Source: Micromonospora coerulea (lineage in GTDB: Bacteria; Actinomycetota; Actinomycetes; Mycobacteriales; Micromonosporaceae). From it: a stretch of DNA of 64,000 bases. The stretch lies in assembly GCF_016598485.1 (NCBI RefSeq), contig NZ_JAEMUW010000013.1, forward strand, positions 1 through 64,000. The letters run 5' to 3'. Positions 1-8,176 of this stretch are shown here, piece after piece. The notes under the pieces are model-generated. The model was not told where the DNA came from, did not search any database, and saw only the letters and a list, made by a program, of their open reading frames with translations. The first letter of the stretch is position 1. Each line of letters starts with the position of its first letter. The translations under genes and the position numbers were made by a program.

Positions 1-168
1 CCTTAAGAGGTCAATTCGGCAACGCGACGCGGTTAAGCCTTGTCCTCCGTCGGCTGATGTGCGACACCTCAGCGCGCTGGTCGAGTCGGATCCGTGCACC
101 TCGGTCAATCTTTCTTACTTCTCGGGGCTTGGCATCCAGCCCGGTGGGTGCCGCAGTAGTCTCCGCGC

Positions 169-1101
169 TCAGGCATCGATGCGGAGCCAGGTATCACCGG
201 TCCGAAGCCACAGGAAGCCGTCGCGGCCCTGGCCGCACCGCAGCACGACACGACCGGGTACCTGCTCCTTGTGCCGATCCGTCACGACCCAGGAAGCGCC
301 GACCAACTCGGCCCGGAACACTTCAGTCGATCGCTCATTGTGGACCCGCCGGGTCAGGATCGCATGGTTGCCGCGTACCGCCAGCCCGTCGGGAGACGGT
401 ACGGGACTGAGCCAACTGGCCACCTCACCAGTCAGAGGGGTAATCCGCGTCAAGAAGGTGCTGCGGCTGCCGTTGCTGGAGTACCAGGCCAACCACACGC
501 AGTCGCCCTCGGTGGCGGCGGCGCAACCGGCCAGTGGCCATTCGGGCAGCCGGCCGTTCGGAGCCCAGACGACCTGGCCTTGATCGCCCCAGCCGGCAAG
601 CCCAGCCGCTGATTGCGGATGACCTCCGTAGATACCTTCATCGCCGTAGGCCGTCCAGATCGATCCACCAGAGTCGGTTACCAGAACGTCGATGTCATCG
701 CCGATGCAGAAGCTGGCCCGCTCCTCACCTTCGAGGGAAAACACCGAGGCGTTCGGCGCCCACGCGCCCGAGTCGTCCCGGCCTGCGCGACCTGCTGCAA
801 TCAGGAGCCGGGCATCCGGAAGGAGCGCGATGTGGCTCGGTCGCCTCGGGATGGCCTCGAAGGTTCGGCGTTGCACCGATCCGTCAGCGTGACGGATCAC
901 GAGCACGCCGTCGAAGGGAACTTCGGGAACCCAGCCCACCCAGCCTTTGATATAGCTAATCTGCTCCAACTGACGTCGGTCGACGAACAGGACGGCAAGC
1001 GTCCCGGACGGGCCGACGGTCCACCACAGCGGGCGCCGTCCCGCCGACAGATCCGTCGTGGACGGCTCCCACACCTTCTGCATCACGAAGACCACCGACA
1101 C
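169..1101 (-). CDS. Hypothetical protein, possible beta-propeller
   Basis: The product is about 310 residues with no family I can name. It has repeated short strand-like blocks with W, G and D at turns (for example GSIWTAYGDEGIYGG and DCVWLAWYSSNGS), as in WD/NHL-like beta-propeller proteins that are common orphans in streptomycetes and micromonosporas. No signal peptide or membrane segment is visible. The GTG at 1101 and the ATG at 1083 (MQKVWEPS) are both possible starts, and neither has a clear ribosome site. It lies next to the integrative-element remnant and may be part of it or simply flank it. Coding is supported by length and GC-biased third positions. The function is unknown and the propeller idea is inference. 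Confidence 0.6.
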   Translation of the reverse strand: MSVVFVMQKVWEPSTTDLSAGRRPLWWTVGPSGTLAVLFVDRRQLEQISYIKGWVGWVPEVPFDGVLVIRHADGSVQRRTFEAIPRRPSHIALLPDARLLIAAGRAGRDDSGAWAPNASVFSLEGEERASFCIGDDIDVLVTDSGGSIWTAYGDEGIYGGHPQSAAGLAGWGDQGQVVWAPNGRLPEWPLAGCAAATEGDCVWLAWYSSNGSRSTFLTRITPLTGEVASWLSPVPSPDGLAVRGNHAILTRRVHNERSTEVFRAELVGASWVVTDRHKEQVPGRVVLRCGQGRDGFLWLRTGDTWLRIDA

Positions 1102-1174
1102 CCCCCTCGCTCCGGATCACCACTGCAGCCGAGGGACGCAGTGTATGGACCAGGAACGCCCGACAGCGACACGG

Positions 1175-1192
1175 GCCGGGGCAAGCCCCGGC
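1175..1192 (-). terminator. Hairpin after the DUF5753 remnant
   Basis: Perfect 8-bp inverted repeat (GCCGGGGC, AA, GCCCCGGC). It sits 3 bases beyond the stop codon of the minus-strand DUF5753 remnant, where an intrinsic terminator would be expected. There is no U-tract, as is usual in high-GC actinobacteria. Confidence 0.5.
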
Positions 1193-1195
1193 TAG

Positions 1196-1756
1196 CTAGT
1201 TCCTGAGGTCGTGGGCTGCGCGCACGATGAGTCTCCGTGCGTCTTCTCCGGTCACGGCTTCCTTCCAGAGCCGTTCCATGGCTTTGGCGTACGCCGCGGC
1301 TTCGTCGTCTCGGTGGGTCGTCTCGCCGACGAAGGTTTCCACGATGGCTACGTCGTCGTACATCTGGAAGGAGTTCTGCGGGGTGGTGGCGAGCTGGACG
1401 CCGAGAGGCAGGATGCCGAAGCGGATGTTCGGTACGCCGACCACGGTTTGCAGCCGGTCGAGCTGGCCGCGCATGACGTCGGGCGGGCACAGGAGCCACC
1501 GCAGGACGGGCTCGGCTAGCAGGAACTCGAACCGCTTGGTGGTGTCGTACAGGAGGTGCTGGCGCTGCATTCGGGTTGCTACGGCGGCGTCGACGTCGGC
1601 GATGTCGAGGTTGTGCAGCTCGACCATCTCGGTGAGGATCCGGCGAGCGTAGTCGGCGGTCTGGAGCAGGCCCGGTACGTAGACGGTCTCGAAGTGCCGA
1701 ATGAGGCGTGACTCTGCGACGAGCTGGTTGTAGCTGTCCTGGACTCGGCCGTCCAC
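1196..1756 (-). pseudogene. DUF5753 regulator fragment, 5' end missing
   Basis: The frame encodes the C-terminal DUF5753 domain of an XRE-family regulator: HFETVYVPGLLQTADYAR near the start, then a long conserved region ending in AHDLRN. Intact members run about 270-290 residues and begin with a helix-turn-helix DNA-binding domain. Here the homology begins at once with the DUF5753 part and the HTH is absent. The GTG at 1756 is only the first available codon. Just upstream, on the opposite strand, lies an integrase that has also lost its N-terminus, so a deletion appears to have joined the two genes head to head. Such regulators often sit in actinobacterial integrative elements. A remnant protein without DNA binding could still be made, but function is doubtful. 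Confidence 0.75.
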
Positions 1757-2621
1757 GCTTCGCGGCTACCGCTGGTTGATTGAGAGCCACATTCGGCCGG
1801 CGCTCGGCAACGTGGCGTTGAGCAAGCTCACACCGACGATGATCCGTCGCGTCCTCGCCGCGAAGGCGAGCGCAGATCTTTCGGCAACCACAGTCCGCCA
1901 CATTCACGGCATGATCCGTAATGTCCTGGGCGACGCGGTACGCGAGGAGCTGTTGCACCGCAACCCCGCGCTTGCCGTCCGGCCCCCGTCGATCCGCCAA
2001 CAGGAGCGGCGGGCATTGACGGTCGAGGAAGCCCGGCGCCTGATCGAAACAATCCGGGGTGATCGGCTCGAAGCGCTGTGGGTCTGTGCCCTGACCGTCG
2101 GTCTGCGGCGCGGCGAGCTGCTCGGGCTGCGGTGGAGTGACGTGGATCTCGCGGCTGGCACTCTCACCGTTCGGCAAACCGTGCTCCGCGCTGGCGGACA
2201 GCTTCACTTCTCGGAACCGAAGACGGATCGGTCGCGGCGTACCGTGCCGGTTCCCGAACAGACCATGGCGCTCATCCGCGCCCATCGGCGCCGGCAGGCT
2301 GCCGAACGGCTCCAGGCGGGCGAGCGCTGGCAGGACTTCTGCCTGATCTTCGCCTCCACGATCGGCACGCCCATGGAGCCGCGCAACGTCGACCGCGCCT
2401 GGCACGCGACACGAGCGCGTGCAGGCCTGCCCTGGCTACGGCTGCATGATCTCCGACACGCCTGCGCCACGTTCCTTCTCGCGTCGGGCGCCTCGCCCCG
2501 CACGGTGATGAAGACCCTCGGCCACAGCCAGATCACGTTGACGATGAACACGTACGCACACGTCTTGGCCGAGGTCGAGCGGGCGGCCATGGACGCGGCC
2601 GCCGACCGGCTCTTCGGTTGA
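1752..2621 (+). pseudogene. Tyrosine recombinase (integrase), N-terminus missing
   Basis: This is the C-terminal two thirds of a phage-type integrase. The end of the SAM-like core-binding domain is readable from about 1752 (STLRGYRWLIESHIRPALG). The catalytic domain follows, with the first Arg in LTVGLRRGELLGL, the HDLRHACATFLL block, LGHS and the tyrosine in MNTYAHV. Full-length relatives run about 370-400 residues with an N-terminal arm-binding domain, which is missing here. The first usable start is TTG at 1776. The gene ends 82 bases before the 3' end of tRNA-Lys, the usual place of int next to its attachment site. All catalytic residues remain, but the lost start and arm-binding domain make it very likely inactive. 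Confidence 0.8.
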
Positions 2622-2625
2622 GCTT

Positions 2626-2647
2626 GGCTGTACCGATGGCTGTACCG
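2626..2647 (+). repeat. Short tandem repeat GGCTGTACCG x2
   Basis: GGCTGTACCG occurs at 2626-2635 and again at 2638-2647, directly after the integrase stop and before tRNA-Lys. Short direct repeats between int and the attachment site can be arm-type integrase or excisionase sites. That role is inference from position. Confidence 0.45.
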
Positions 2648-2659
2648 GTGAAAACCGGG

Positions 2660-2700
2660 AAGGCCCAGGCACAGCCGACATGGGCTGTGACCTGGGCCTT
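2660..2700. terminator. Hairpin between integrase and tRNA-Lys
   Basis: Arms at 2660-2676 and 2683-2700 are complementary over 17 bp with one bulged base around a 6-base loop. The hairpin lies between the integrase remnant (plus strand) and the convergent tRNA-Lys (minus strand), so it can act as a two-way terminator. It also lies at the expected element/chromosome boundary. Confidence 0.65.
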
Positions 2701-2703
2701 CAG

Positions 2704-2779
2704 TGGTGCGCCGCCAGGGACTCGAACCCCGAACCCGCGGATTAAGAGTCCGCTGCTCTGCCAGTTGAGCTAGCGGCGC
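2704..2779 (-). tRNA. tRNA-Lys (anticodon CTT)
   Basis: The minus strand folds into a complete cloverleaf: acceptor GCGCCGC/GCGGCGC, a GCGGA stem around the anticodon loop CTCTTAA, TTCGAGT in the T loop and an encoded CCA. The anticodon CTT reads AAG lysine codons. Its 3' end faces the integrase remnant, making it the probable attachment site of the lost element. Confidence 0.95.
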
Positions 2780-2965
2780 TCGTTGGCAACGGAGAAGACA
2801 CTAGCACGCCCCCTGACCCGGGTTCCAATCCGATCCCGGCTCCCCCCTTCGGTCGAGCTTAAGGGGCAGACCGGAACAAAGCGCCCAGGCCGCTGATCGA
2901 CGGGACCGAGGCGCGGGTGTTCATGGGGCACGATGTGCGCCAGGCACGCGAGAACAGAGGTGGGG

Positions 2966-4228
2966 ATGGGCAGGTTCGCGCGGGGCGGGGCGATGGTGGG
3001 GGCCCTGATCCTGACGGCGTCGCTGGCACTGACCGGGTGCGGCGACAACCAGAAGCAGCCGGCGTTCGTCGCCGGTGGTCAGCCGGCCAGCGTCTCGGCG
3101 GCCGAGGGCACGGTGAGCGATCCGTCGCCGCAGCCGGCCGCCGCGCCGCTGCGGGTGAGTCCGGCCGACGGGGCGGACGACCGGCCGGTGAGCACCGAGA
3201 TCGGCGCGACGATCCCCGGCGGCGGGAAGGTGTCGAAGGTCGTGCTCACCGCCGCGAACGGCACGACCGTCGAGGGCCGGATGCGCCGCGACGGCTCGTC
3301 GTGGGTGCCGTCCACGCCGCTGAAGTACGCCACCCGGTACACCGCGACCGTTTCCGGCACCGGTACGGACGGCCAGACCCACGAGGGCACCAGCACCTTC
3401 ACCACGATGGCCAAGCCGAAGTCGATGATCGGCTCCGGCCTGTACATGTTCGACGGCAAGACCTACGGGGTCGGCATGCCGGTGGTGGCCGAGTTCTCTC
3501 CCGGCATCCCGAAGAAGGACCGGGCGGCCGTGCAGAAGCGGATGTTCGTCCGCACCGACCCGCCGCAGCCGGGGGCGTGGCACTGGCTCTACAACGGCAC
3601 CCAGGCGTACTACCGGGGGCCCGAGTACTGGAAGCCGGGCACCGAGATCAGCGTGCGGCTGGCCCTGGCCGGCATCCCGCTGAGCAACGGGCGGTACGGC
3701 AACGTCGACCGGACCGCGACCGCCAAGATCGGCCGCGCCTTCGAGATGAAGGTCGACAACGCCAGCAAGAAGATGACCGTGTACCAGAACGGCACGCTGA
3801 TCCGTACCGTGCCGGTGAGCCTCGGCAAGAAGAGCACCCCCTCCTCCAGCGGCACCATGGTGGTGATGGAGAAGAAGGAGTCGACGGTCTTCGACACCCG
3901 GGACGAGGCGGATCCGGACAACCAGTACGTCACGAAGATCGACTTCGCGCAGCGGATCACCTGGGGTGGCGAGTACATCCACGCCGCTCCGTGGTCCGAG
4001 GGGGTGCAGGGCCGCGTGAACGTCTCGCACGGCTGCGTCAACGTCTCCATGGCGAACGGCAGGTGGCTGTTCGACCGTACCCTGGTCGGCGACCCGATCA
4101 CGGTGCGGGGCACCACGCGGAGGCTGGTGCCCGGCAACGGCTGGACCGCGTGGAGCATGAGCTGGACCGAGTTCGTGGCCGGCAGTGCTCTGCCGGTGCC
4201 GAAGGGCGGCGCGGGCCCGGCCTTCTGA
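2966..4228 (+). CDS. Lipoprotein L,D-transpeptidase (first of a tandem pair)
   Basis: The enzyme makes 3-3 cross-links in peptidoglycan outside the membrane. The start ATG at 2966 has GAGGTGGGG just upstream and gives a 420-residue protein with a lipoprotein signal ending LALTGC. Ig-like domains follow (about 50-250) and then the YkuD catalytic domain, with IHAAPWSEG and the active-site block SHGCVNVS (nucleophile Cys357). The order matches mycobacterial LdtMt2-type enzymes, which carry two Ig-like domains before YkuD. The next gene is a paralogue of the same layout whose cysteine is also residue 357. A hairpin terminator separates the two, so they are probably transcribed separately. An earlier ATG at 2933 would place extra basic residues before the signal and has no better ribosome site. 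Confidence 0.9.
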   Translation: MGRFARGGAMVGALILTASLALTGCGDNQKQPAFVAGGQPASVSAAEGTVSDPSPQPAAAPLRVSPADGADDRPVSTEIGATIPGGGKVSKVVLTAANGTTVEGRMRRDGSSWVPSTPLKYATRYTATVSGTGTDGQTHEGTSTFTTMAKPKSMIGSGLYMFDGKTYGVGMPVVAEFSPGIPKKDRAAVQKRMFVRTDPPQPGAWHWLYNGTQAYYRGPEYWKPGTEISVRLALAGIPLSNGRYGNVDRTATAKIGRAFEMKVDNASKKMTVYQNGTLIRTVPVSLGKKSTPSSSGTMVVMEKKESTVFDTRDEADPDNQYVTKIDFAQRITWGGEYIHAAPWSEGVQGRVNVSHGCVNVSMANGRWLFDRTLVGDPITVRGTTRRLVPGNGWTAWSMSWTEFVAGSALPVPKGGAGPAF

Positions 4229-4236
4229 GCGGGAGT

Positions 4237-4268
4237 ACCGTTGCCCGGCAGGCACGTCGGGCAACGGT
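4237..4268 (+). terminator. Intrinsic terminator after the first L,D-transpeptidase
   Basis: Perfect 11-bp stem (ACCGTTGCCCG and CGGGCAACGGT) around a 10-base loop, starting 8 bases after the stop codon. Confidence 0.8.
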
Positions 4269-4380
4269 GGCGCGACGATCGACAGCGCCGCCGCCGTCGC
4301 TGGAGACCAGCCCCACTCGCGAAGTGTCGCAGGTTACCAAATTCGGTACATCATAGTCGGGGTGTTCCGGTTCACTACCG

Positions 4381-4406
4381 GGAACGGGTACCCGAATTCC
4401 TGCGTC
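4381..4406 (+). promoter_or_regulatory. ECF-type promoter, GGAAC-N17-CGTC
   Basis: GGAAC at 4381-4385 and CGTC at 4403-4406 are separated by 17 bases. This is the classical -35/-10 pair of cell-envelope-stress ECF sigma factors in actinobacteria. The predicted transcript would begin near 4414, some 37 bases before the ATG of the second L,D-transpeptidase. The spacing and the envelope-related target agree; use by a particular sigma factor is inference. Confidence 0.55.
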
Positions 4407-4450
4407 AGTAGGGAACGATGGCACCGGGGATCCACGACTGTGAGGGAACA

Positions 4451-5764
4451 ATGCGAGCTGGCCAGGACGAGCTGACCCGGCGCGGGACCGCCGGGCGCGG
4501 CGGGCGACGCCGCGTGGTCGCGGCGGTGGTGCTCGCCGCCGCCATGGCGCTGACCTCCGCCTGCACGAGCGGCGGCGACAACGGCGGCAAGCCGTCGAGC
4601 TGGCAGGGCGGTGGGGAGAGCAAGCCGAAGGCGTCCGCCACCATCACCGAGCCCAAGGCCGACGCCGCCGACGTGCCGGCCTCCACCGGCATCACCTTCA
4701 CCACGAAGGACGCCCAGGAGACCACCGTCGAGCTCACGAATGCCGCGGGCAAGAAGGTCGACGGCGAGCTCGCCGTGGACGGGAAGAGCTGGCTCCCGGA
4801 CGGCGCCCTGGAGTACGGCCAGAAGTACACCGCGACGGTGACCGCGACCGGCGACGACGGCAAGCCGGCCACCGCGACCAGCAGCTTCACCACCATGGCC
4901 CAGCCCGCCAAGCAGATCCGGGTGAGCAGCTTCCTCGGCGACAACCAGGTGGTCGGCGTGGCGATGCCGCTGATCATCCGGTTCAGCCGGGCCGTTCCGG
5001 AGGACTACCGGGACGACGTCCAGCGCCGGATGACGGTGACCGCGAAGCCGGCCCAGGAGGGTGTCTGGCACTGGGTCAGCCCCACCGAGGTCCGCTACCG
5101 CCCCAAGACGTTCTGGAAGGCCAACACCACAGTGTCGTACCGGGTGCAGGCGGGTGGCCTGCCGCTCGGCGACGGCTGGTACGGCCGTTCGGACCTCACC
5201 GTCGACGTCAAGATCGGTCCGTCGTTCGTGATGACCGTCGACAACCGCACCAAGCGGATGACGGTCACCAAGGACGGCAGGGTGATCAAGACGATCCTGG
5301 TCAGCCTCGGTAAGAAGACCACCCCGTCGTCCAGCGGCACCATGGTGGTGATCGAGAAGCTCCGCAAGACGGTCTTCGACACCATGGAGGAGCTGGGCCC
5401 CGAGGAGGGTTACCGCACGAAGATCGACTACGCCCAGCGGCTGACCTGGGGCGGTGAGTTCATCCACGCGGCGCCCTGGTCCGAGGGGCAGCAGGGCTCG
5501 GTGAACGTCTCGCACGGCTGCGTGAACGTCTCGATGGCCGACGGCGCCTGGCTCTTCGCCAACACCCGGATGGGCGACCCGATCACGGTCAAGGGCACCG
5601 AGCGGAAGCTCCAGAACGGTAACGGCTGGACCGACTGGAACCTGAGCTGGGACGAGTACGTCAAGGGCAGCGCCCTGCCGTACGAGCCGCCGGCGCAGCC
5701 CGGCGACGACGCCAGCGCCGAGCCCGGCACGACGGACGAGCCGAGCACCGAGCCGACGCCCTGA
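4451..5764 (+). CDS. Lipoprotein L,D-transpeptidase (second of a tandem pair)
   Basis: Paralogue of the gene upstream. The ATG at 4451 follows GAGGGAACA and gives 437 residues: a basic N-terminus, a hydrophobic stretch and a lipobox-like LTSAC, then Ig-like domains, then YkuD with IHAAPWSEG and SHGCVNVS (Cys357). It ends in an acidic, Pro/Thr/Glu-rich tail (PGDDASAEPGTTDEPSTEP) absent from the first copy. The Thr at -3 of the lipobox is not the usual Leu, so lipidation is slightly less certain. An ECF-type promoter lies just upstream and a strong terminator downstream, so this copy may be envelope-stress regulated independently of its neighbour. Confidence 0.9.
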   Translation: MRAGQDELTRRGTAGRGGRRRVVAAVVLAAAMALTSACTSGGDNGGKPSSWQGGGESKPKASATITEPKADAADVPASTGITFTTKDAQETTVELTNAAGKKVDGELAVDGKSWLPDGALEYGQKYTATVTATGDDGKPATATSSFTTMAQPAKQIRVSSFLGDNQVVGVAMPLIIRFSRAVPEDYRDDVQRRMTVTAKPAQEGVWHWVSPTEVRYRPKTFWKANTTVSYRVQAGGLPLGDGWYGRSDLTVDVKIGPSFVMTVDNRTKRMTVTKDGRVIKTILVSLGKKTTPSSSGTMVVIEKLRKTVFDTMEELGPEEGYRTKIDYAQRLTWGGEFIHAAPWSEGQQGSVNVSHGCVNVSMADGAWLFANTRMGDPITVKGTERKLQNGNGWTDWNLSWDEYVKGSALPYEPPAQPGDDASAEPGTTDEPSTEPTP

Positions 5765-5781
5765 CCAGGCAGTGACCGACC

Positions 5782-5810
5782 GGAGCCCCTTCCCGAGCGG
5801 AAGGGGCTCC
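5782..5810 (+). terminator. Intrinsic terminator after the second L,D-transpeptidase
   Basis: Perfect 12-bp stem (GGAGCCCCTTCC / GGAAGGGGCTCC) with a 5-base loop, 17 bases beyond the stop. Confidence 0.85.
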
Positions 5811-5840
5811 GCCGTTTCCCGCCCCGGACCCCGAAACGAC

Positions 5841-5870
5841 GGAAGCCCCCTCCCGAAGGAGGGGGCTTCC
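5841..5870 (-). terminator. Intrinsic terminator of tRNA-His
   Basis: Perfect 13-bp stem with the tetraloop CGAA, 8 bases from the 3' end of the minus-strand tRNA-His. It is placed to end that transcript and to back up the L,D-transpeptidase terminator. Confidence 0.75.
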
Positions 5871-5877
5871 GGAACCG

Positions 5878-5951
5878 GGTGACTGATGGGAATTGAACCC
5901 ACGACAACCGGGACCACAACCCGGTGCTCTGCCAACTGAGCTACAGCCACC
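5878..5951 (-). tRNA. tRNA-His (anticodon GTG)
   Basis: The minus strand folds as a tRNA: anticodon loop TTGTGGT within a CCGGG stem gives GTG, which reads histidine codons. The extra 5' G opposite discriminator C, the hallmark of tRNA-His, is present. CCA is not encoded. Confidence 0.95.
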
Positions 5952-6109
5952 ATGCTCTCCGCGCCGGGACGAGCCGGGCGGGGCGCGGACTAATAATAGC
6001 CACACCCCGGCCGACCGCGTCCACCGGGTTCCGGCTCACCGGTCGGGCCCAAGGGCCGCGCGAGCCGACCGGAGGCCGAGCCGGCCGCGCCGGCCGCGGC
6101 GGGAAGCAG

Positions 6110-6700
6110 TCAGAGCTTGGCCGCGATGGCCTTGGCGCTCTCCACGTCCGGCCCGGGCAGCGGTACGAAGATCGTCTGCCGGTAGTACTCCAGCTCCCGG
6201 ATGCTCTCCCGGACGTCGGCGAGGGCCCGGTGGGCCAGCCCTTTCTGCGGCTGCCCGAAGTACACCCGCGGGTACCACCGCCGGCAGAGCTCCTTGATCG
6301 AGGAGACGTCGATCATGCGGTAGTGCAGGTGGGCGTCCAGGCGCGGCATGTCCCGGGCGATGAAGCCCCGGTCGGTGGCGATCGAGTTGCCGCACAGCGG
6401 CGCGCTGCGCGGATCCTTCACGTGCGTGCTGACGTAGTCGAGGACCATGTCCTCTGCCTGGGCCAGGGTGACCGTGGAGCGGCGCACCTCCTCGGTCAGC
6501 CCGGACTTGCCGTGCATCGTCCGCACGATCTCCGGCATCCCGTCCAGCGCCGCCTCGTCGGCGTGGATGACCACGTCGACCCCCTCACCCAGCACGTTGA
6601 GGTCCGGGTCCGTGACGAGCGCGGCGACCTCGATCAGCGCGTCGCGCCCGAGGTCCAACCCGGTCATCTCACAGTCGATCCAGACGAGAAGATCAGCCAC
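6110..6700 (-). CDS. orn: Oligoribonuclease
   Basis: This 3'-5' exonuclease clears 2-5-nucleotide RNA fragments and linear di-nucleotides such as pGpG in the cytoplasm. The 196-residue protein has the full DEDDh set: WIDCEMTGLD near the start (Asp9, Glu11), a central Asp in CGNSIATDRGF, and HRALADVRESIREL carrying the catalytic His and last Asp. The length matches the family (about 180-215). The conserved KGLAHRALADVRESI block leaves little doubt. It is transcribed alone, convergent with tRNA-His nearby and divergent from the GT87 gene, with about 70 bases between the two starts. Confidence 0.95.
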   Translation of the reverse strand: MADLLVWIDCEMTGLDLGRDALIEVAALVTDPDLNVLGEGVDVVIHADEAALDGMPEIVRTMHGKSGLTEEVRRSTVTLAQAEDMVLDYVSTHVKDPRSAPLCGNSIATDRGFIARDMPRLDAHLHYRMIDVSSIKELCRRWYPRVYFGQPQKGLAHRALADVRESIRELEYYRQTIFVPLPGPDVESAKAIAAKL

Positions 6701-6773
6701 CGCATCAGCCTACGCGCCGCCCACCTGCCCGCGCCTCGGCACCATGGCCGGAACAGACCGCTAGGGTTTCTCC

Positions 6774-8021
6774 GTGCCAGCCGAACCCGTCGCACCGCCC
6801 GCCGTCACCGAGGACGACCCGGGCGGCCTTACGGTCCGCCGGCTCGTCACGGTGCTGGCGCTCGCGGCGGTGCTGCCGGCGCTCTACCTGCCGGGATTGG
6901 TGCACGACTTCTTCGACCTCAAGATCTACATGCGGGCGATGGACTGGTGGGCGGCCGGCAACCCGCTCTACGACTACGTCCAGCCGGACCGGGTGCAGGG
7001 CGCGCTCTACTTCACCTATCCCCCGCTGAGCGCGTTGCTGCTGCGGCCGTTCGCGCTGCTGCCGCTCGGCGCCACGGTGGCGATCTTCACGATCCTCACC
7101 GGCATCGGCCTGGTGGTGACGACCCGCTGGCTGGTGCTGCCGGTGGTGGCGCGGCACGACCTGCCCCGGCTGTTCACCGTGACGGTCGCCGTCCTGCTGG
7201 TCTTCGCTGTCGAGAGCACCCGCGAGACGATCACCTTCGGTCAGATCAACATGCTGCTGGTGGTGCTGATCCTGGCCGACCTGCTGTTCGCCGTACCGCA
7301 GGGGCGGCGCTGGGCCGGCGTGGGCGTGGGGCTGGCGACGGCGCTCAAGCTCTTTCCCGGCATCTTCATCCTCTACCTCCTGGCCACCCGGCGCTGGCGG
7401 GCGGCGGCGGTGGCCGCCGGGACCGCGGCCCTGGCCACCCTGCTGGCGGCGGCGGTCGCCCCGGCCGACTCGTGGCGGTTCTGGACCCACGAGCTGTGGG
7501 CGACCGACCGGGTGGGGCGTACCGACTACACCGGGAACCAATCGCTGTTCGGCCTGCTCAGCCGGATCACCGCGCCGGAGAAGCCGAGCCAGCTCCCCTG
7601 GCTGCTGCTGGTCGGCGTGGTCGCCGGGTACGGGCTGTGGCGGGCCGCCCGCGCCGCCCGGGCCGGTGACGCGCTCGCCGGCCTGACGCTGACCGGGCTG
7701 GTCGGCGGTCTGGTCAGCCCGATCACCTGGACGCACCACCTGTACTGGTTCATCCCGGCCGTGGTGGTGCTGGTGGACGCGGCGCTGGGCGCCGACCGGG
7801 GCACGGCCGAGGGGACGCGGCAGCGCCGGTGGCTGTTCACCCTGGCCACCGGCACCGCGTTCGTGATCATCTACGGCGTGGTGTCCTTCCAGGACTGGGG
7901 TGTCGCCCCGGCTCGCACGGACAACCCCGGCGAGTTCGTTGCCCGCAACGCGTACGTGCTGCTCAGCCTGGTGCTGCTGGCGGCGCTGCCGGCCCGGCGC
8001 GCGATACCGGCCGCGCACTGA
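6774..8021 (+). CDS. GT87-type polyprenol-phosphate-mannose mannosyltransferase
   Basis: A 415-residue membrane protein with about ten hydrophobic segments. The first extracytoplasmic loop holds the acidic DFFDLKIYMRAMDWWAAGNPLYD motif region characteristic of GT87 (DUF2029) enzymes such as PimE. These enzymes use polyprenyl-phosphate-mannose to extend mannosylated lipids or glycans outside the membrane. It also carries GQINMLL, ALKLFPGIF and SPITWTHHLYWF, conserved in the family. The start is GTG at 6774 with TTTCTCC-type spacing but no strong ribosome site. The acceptor cannot be told from the sequence. It is single-cistron and ends in front of a bidirectional hairpin. Confidence 0.85.
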   Translation: MPAEPVAPPAVTEDDPGGLTVRRLVTVLALAAVLPALYLPGLVHDFFDLKIYMRAMDWWAAGNPLYDYVQPDRVQGALYFTYPPLSALLLRPFALLPLGATVAIFTILTGIGLVVTTRWLVLPVVARHDLPRLFTVTVAVLLVFAVESTRETITFGQINMLLVVLILADLLFAVPQGRRWAGVGVGLATALKLFPGIFILYLLATRRWRAAAVAAGTAALATLLAAAVAPADSWRFWTHELWATDRVGRTDYTGNQSLFGLLSRITAPEKPSQLPWLLLVGVVAGYGLWRAARAARAGDALAGLTLTGLVGGLVSPITWTHHLYWFIPAVVVLVDAALGADRGTAEGTRQRRWLFTLATGTAFVIIYGVVSFQDWGVAPARTDNPGEFVARNAYVLLSLVLLAALPARRAIPAAH

Positions 8022-8125
8022 AACTTGCACCAAATGGACAGATGTTCCGAGCGCCGGCGATCGGCGCTAATCTGGTCCCAACTACCTCAAGTTTCTCCCA
8101 GGTAGCACCGATCCCCCGGTGACGG

Positions 8126-8156
8126 TGGCCCTCCGCGTCGGCAGCGCGGAGGGCCA
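8126..8156. terminator. Bidirectional terminator between convergent genes
   Basis: Perfect 12-bp stem (TGGCCCTCCGCG / CGCGGAGGGCCA) with a 7-base loop between the converging GT87 gene and the membrane protein at 8177-9169. Confidence 0.8.
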
Positions 8157-8176
8157 TCGGCCGTTCCGGGGTCGGG

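Noticed and set aside
1..2700. A second copy of the tRNA-Lys 3' end marking the far attachment site
   Set aside because: No match beyond a few bases was found in the window.
2872..2901. GGAAC followed by CGAC before the first L,D-transpeptidase
   Set aside because: The spacing is 20 bases, not 16-17.
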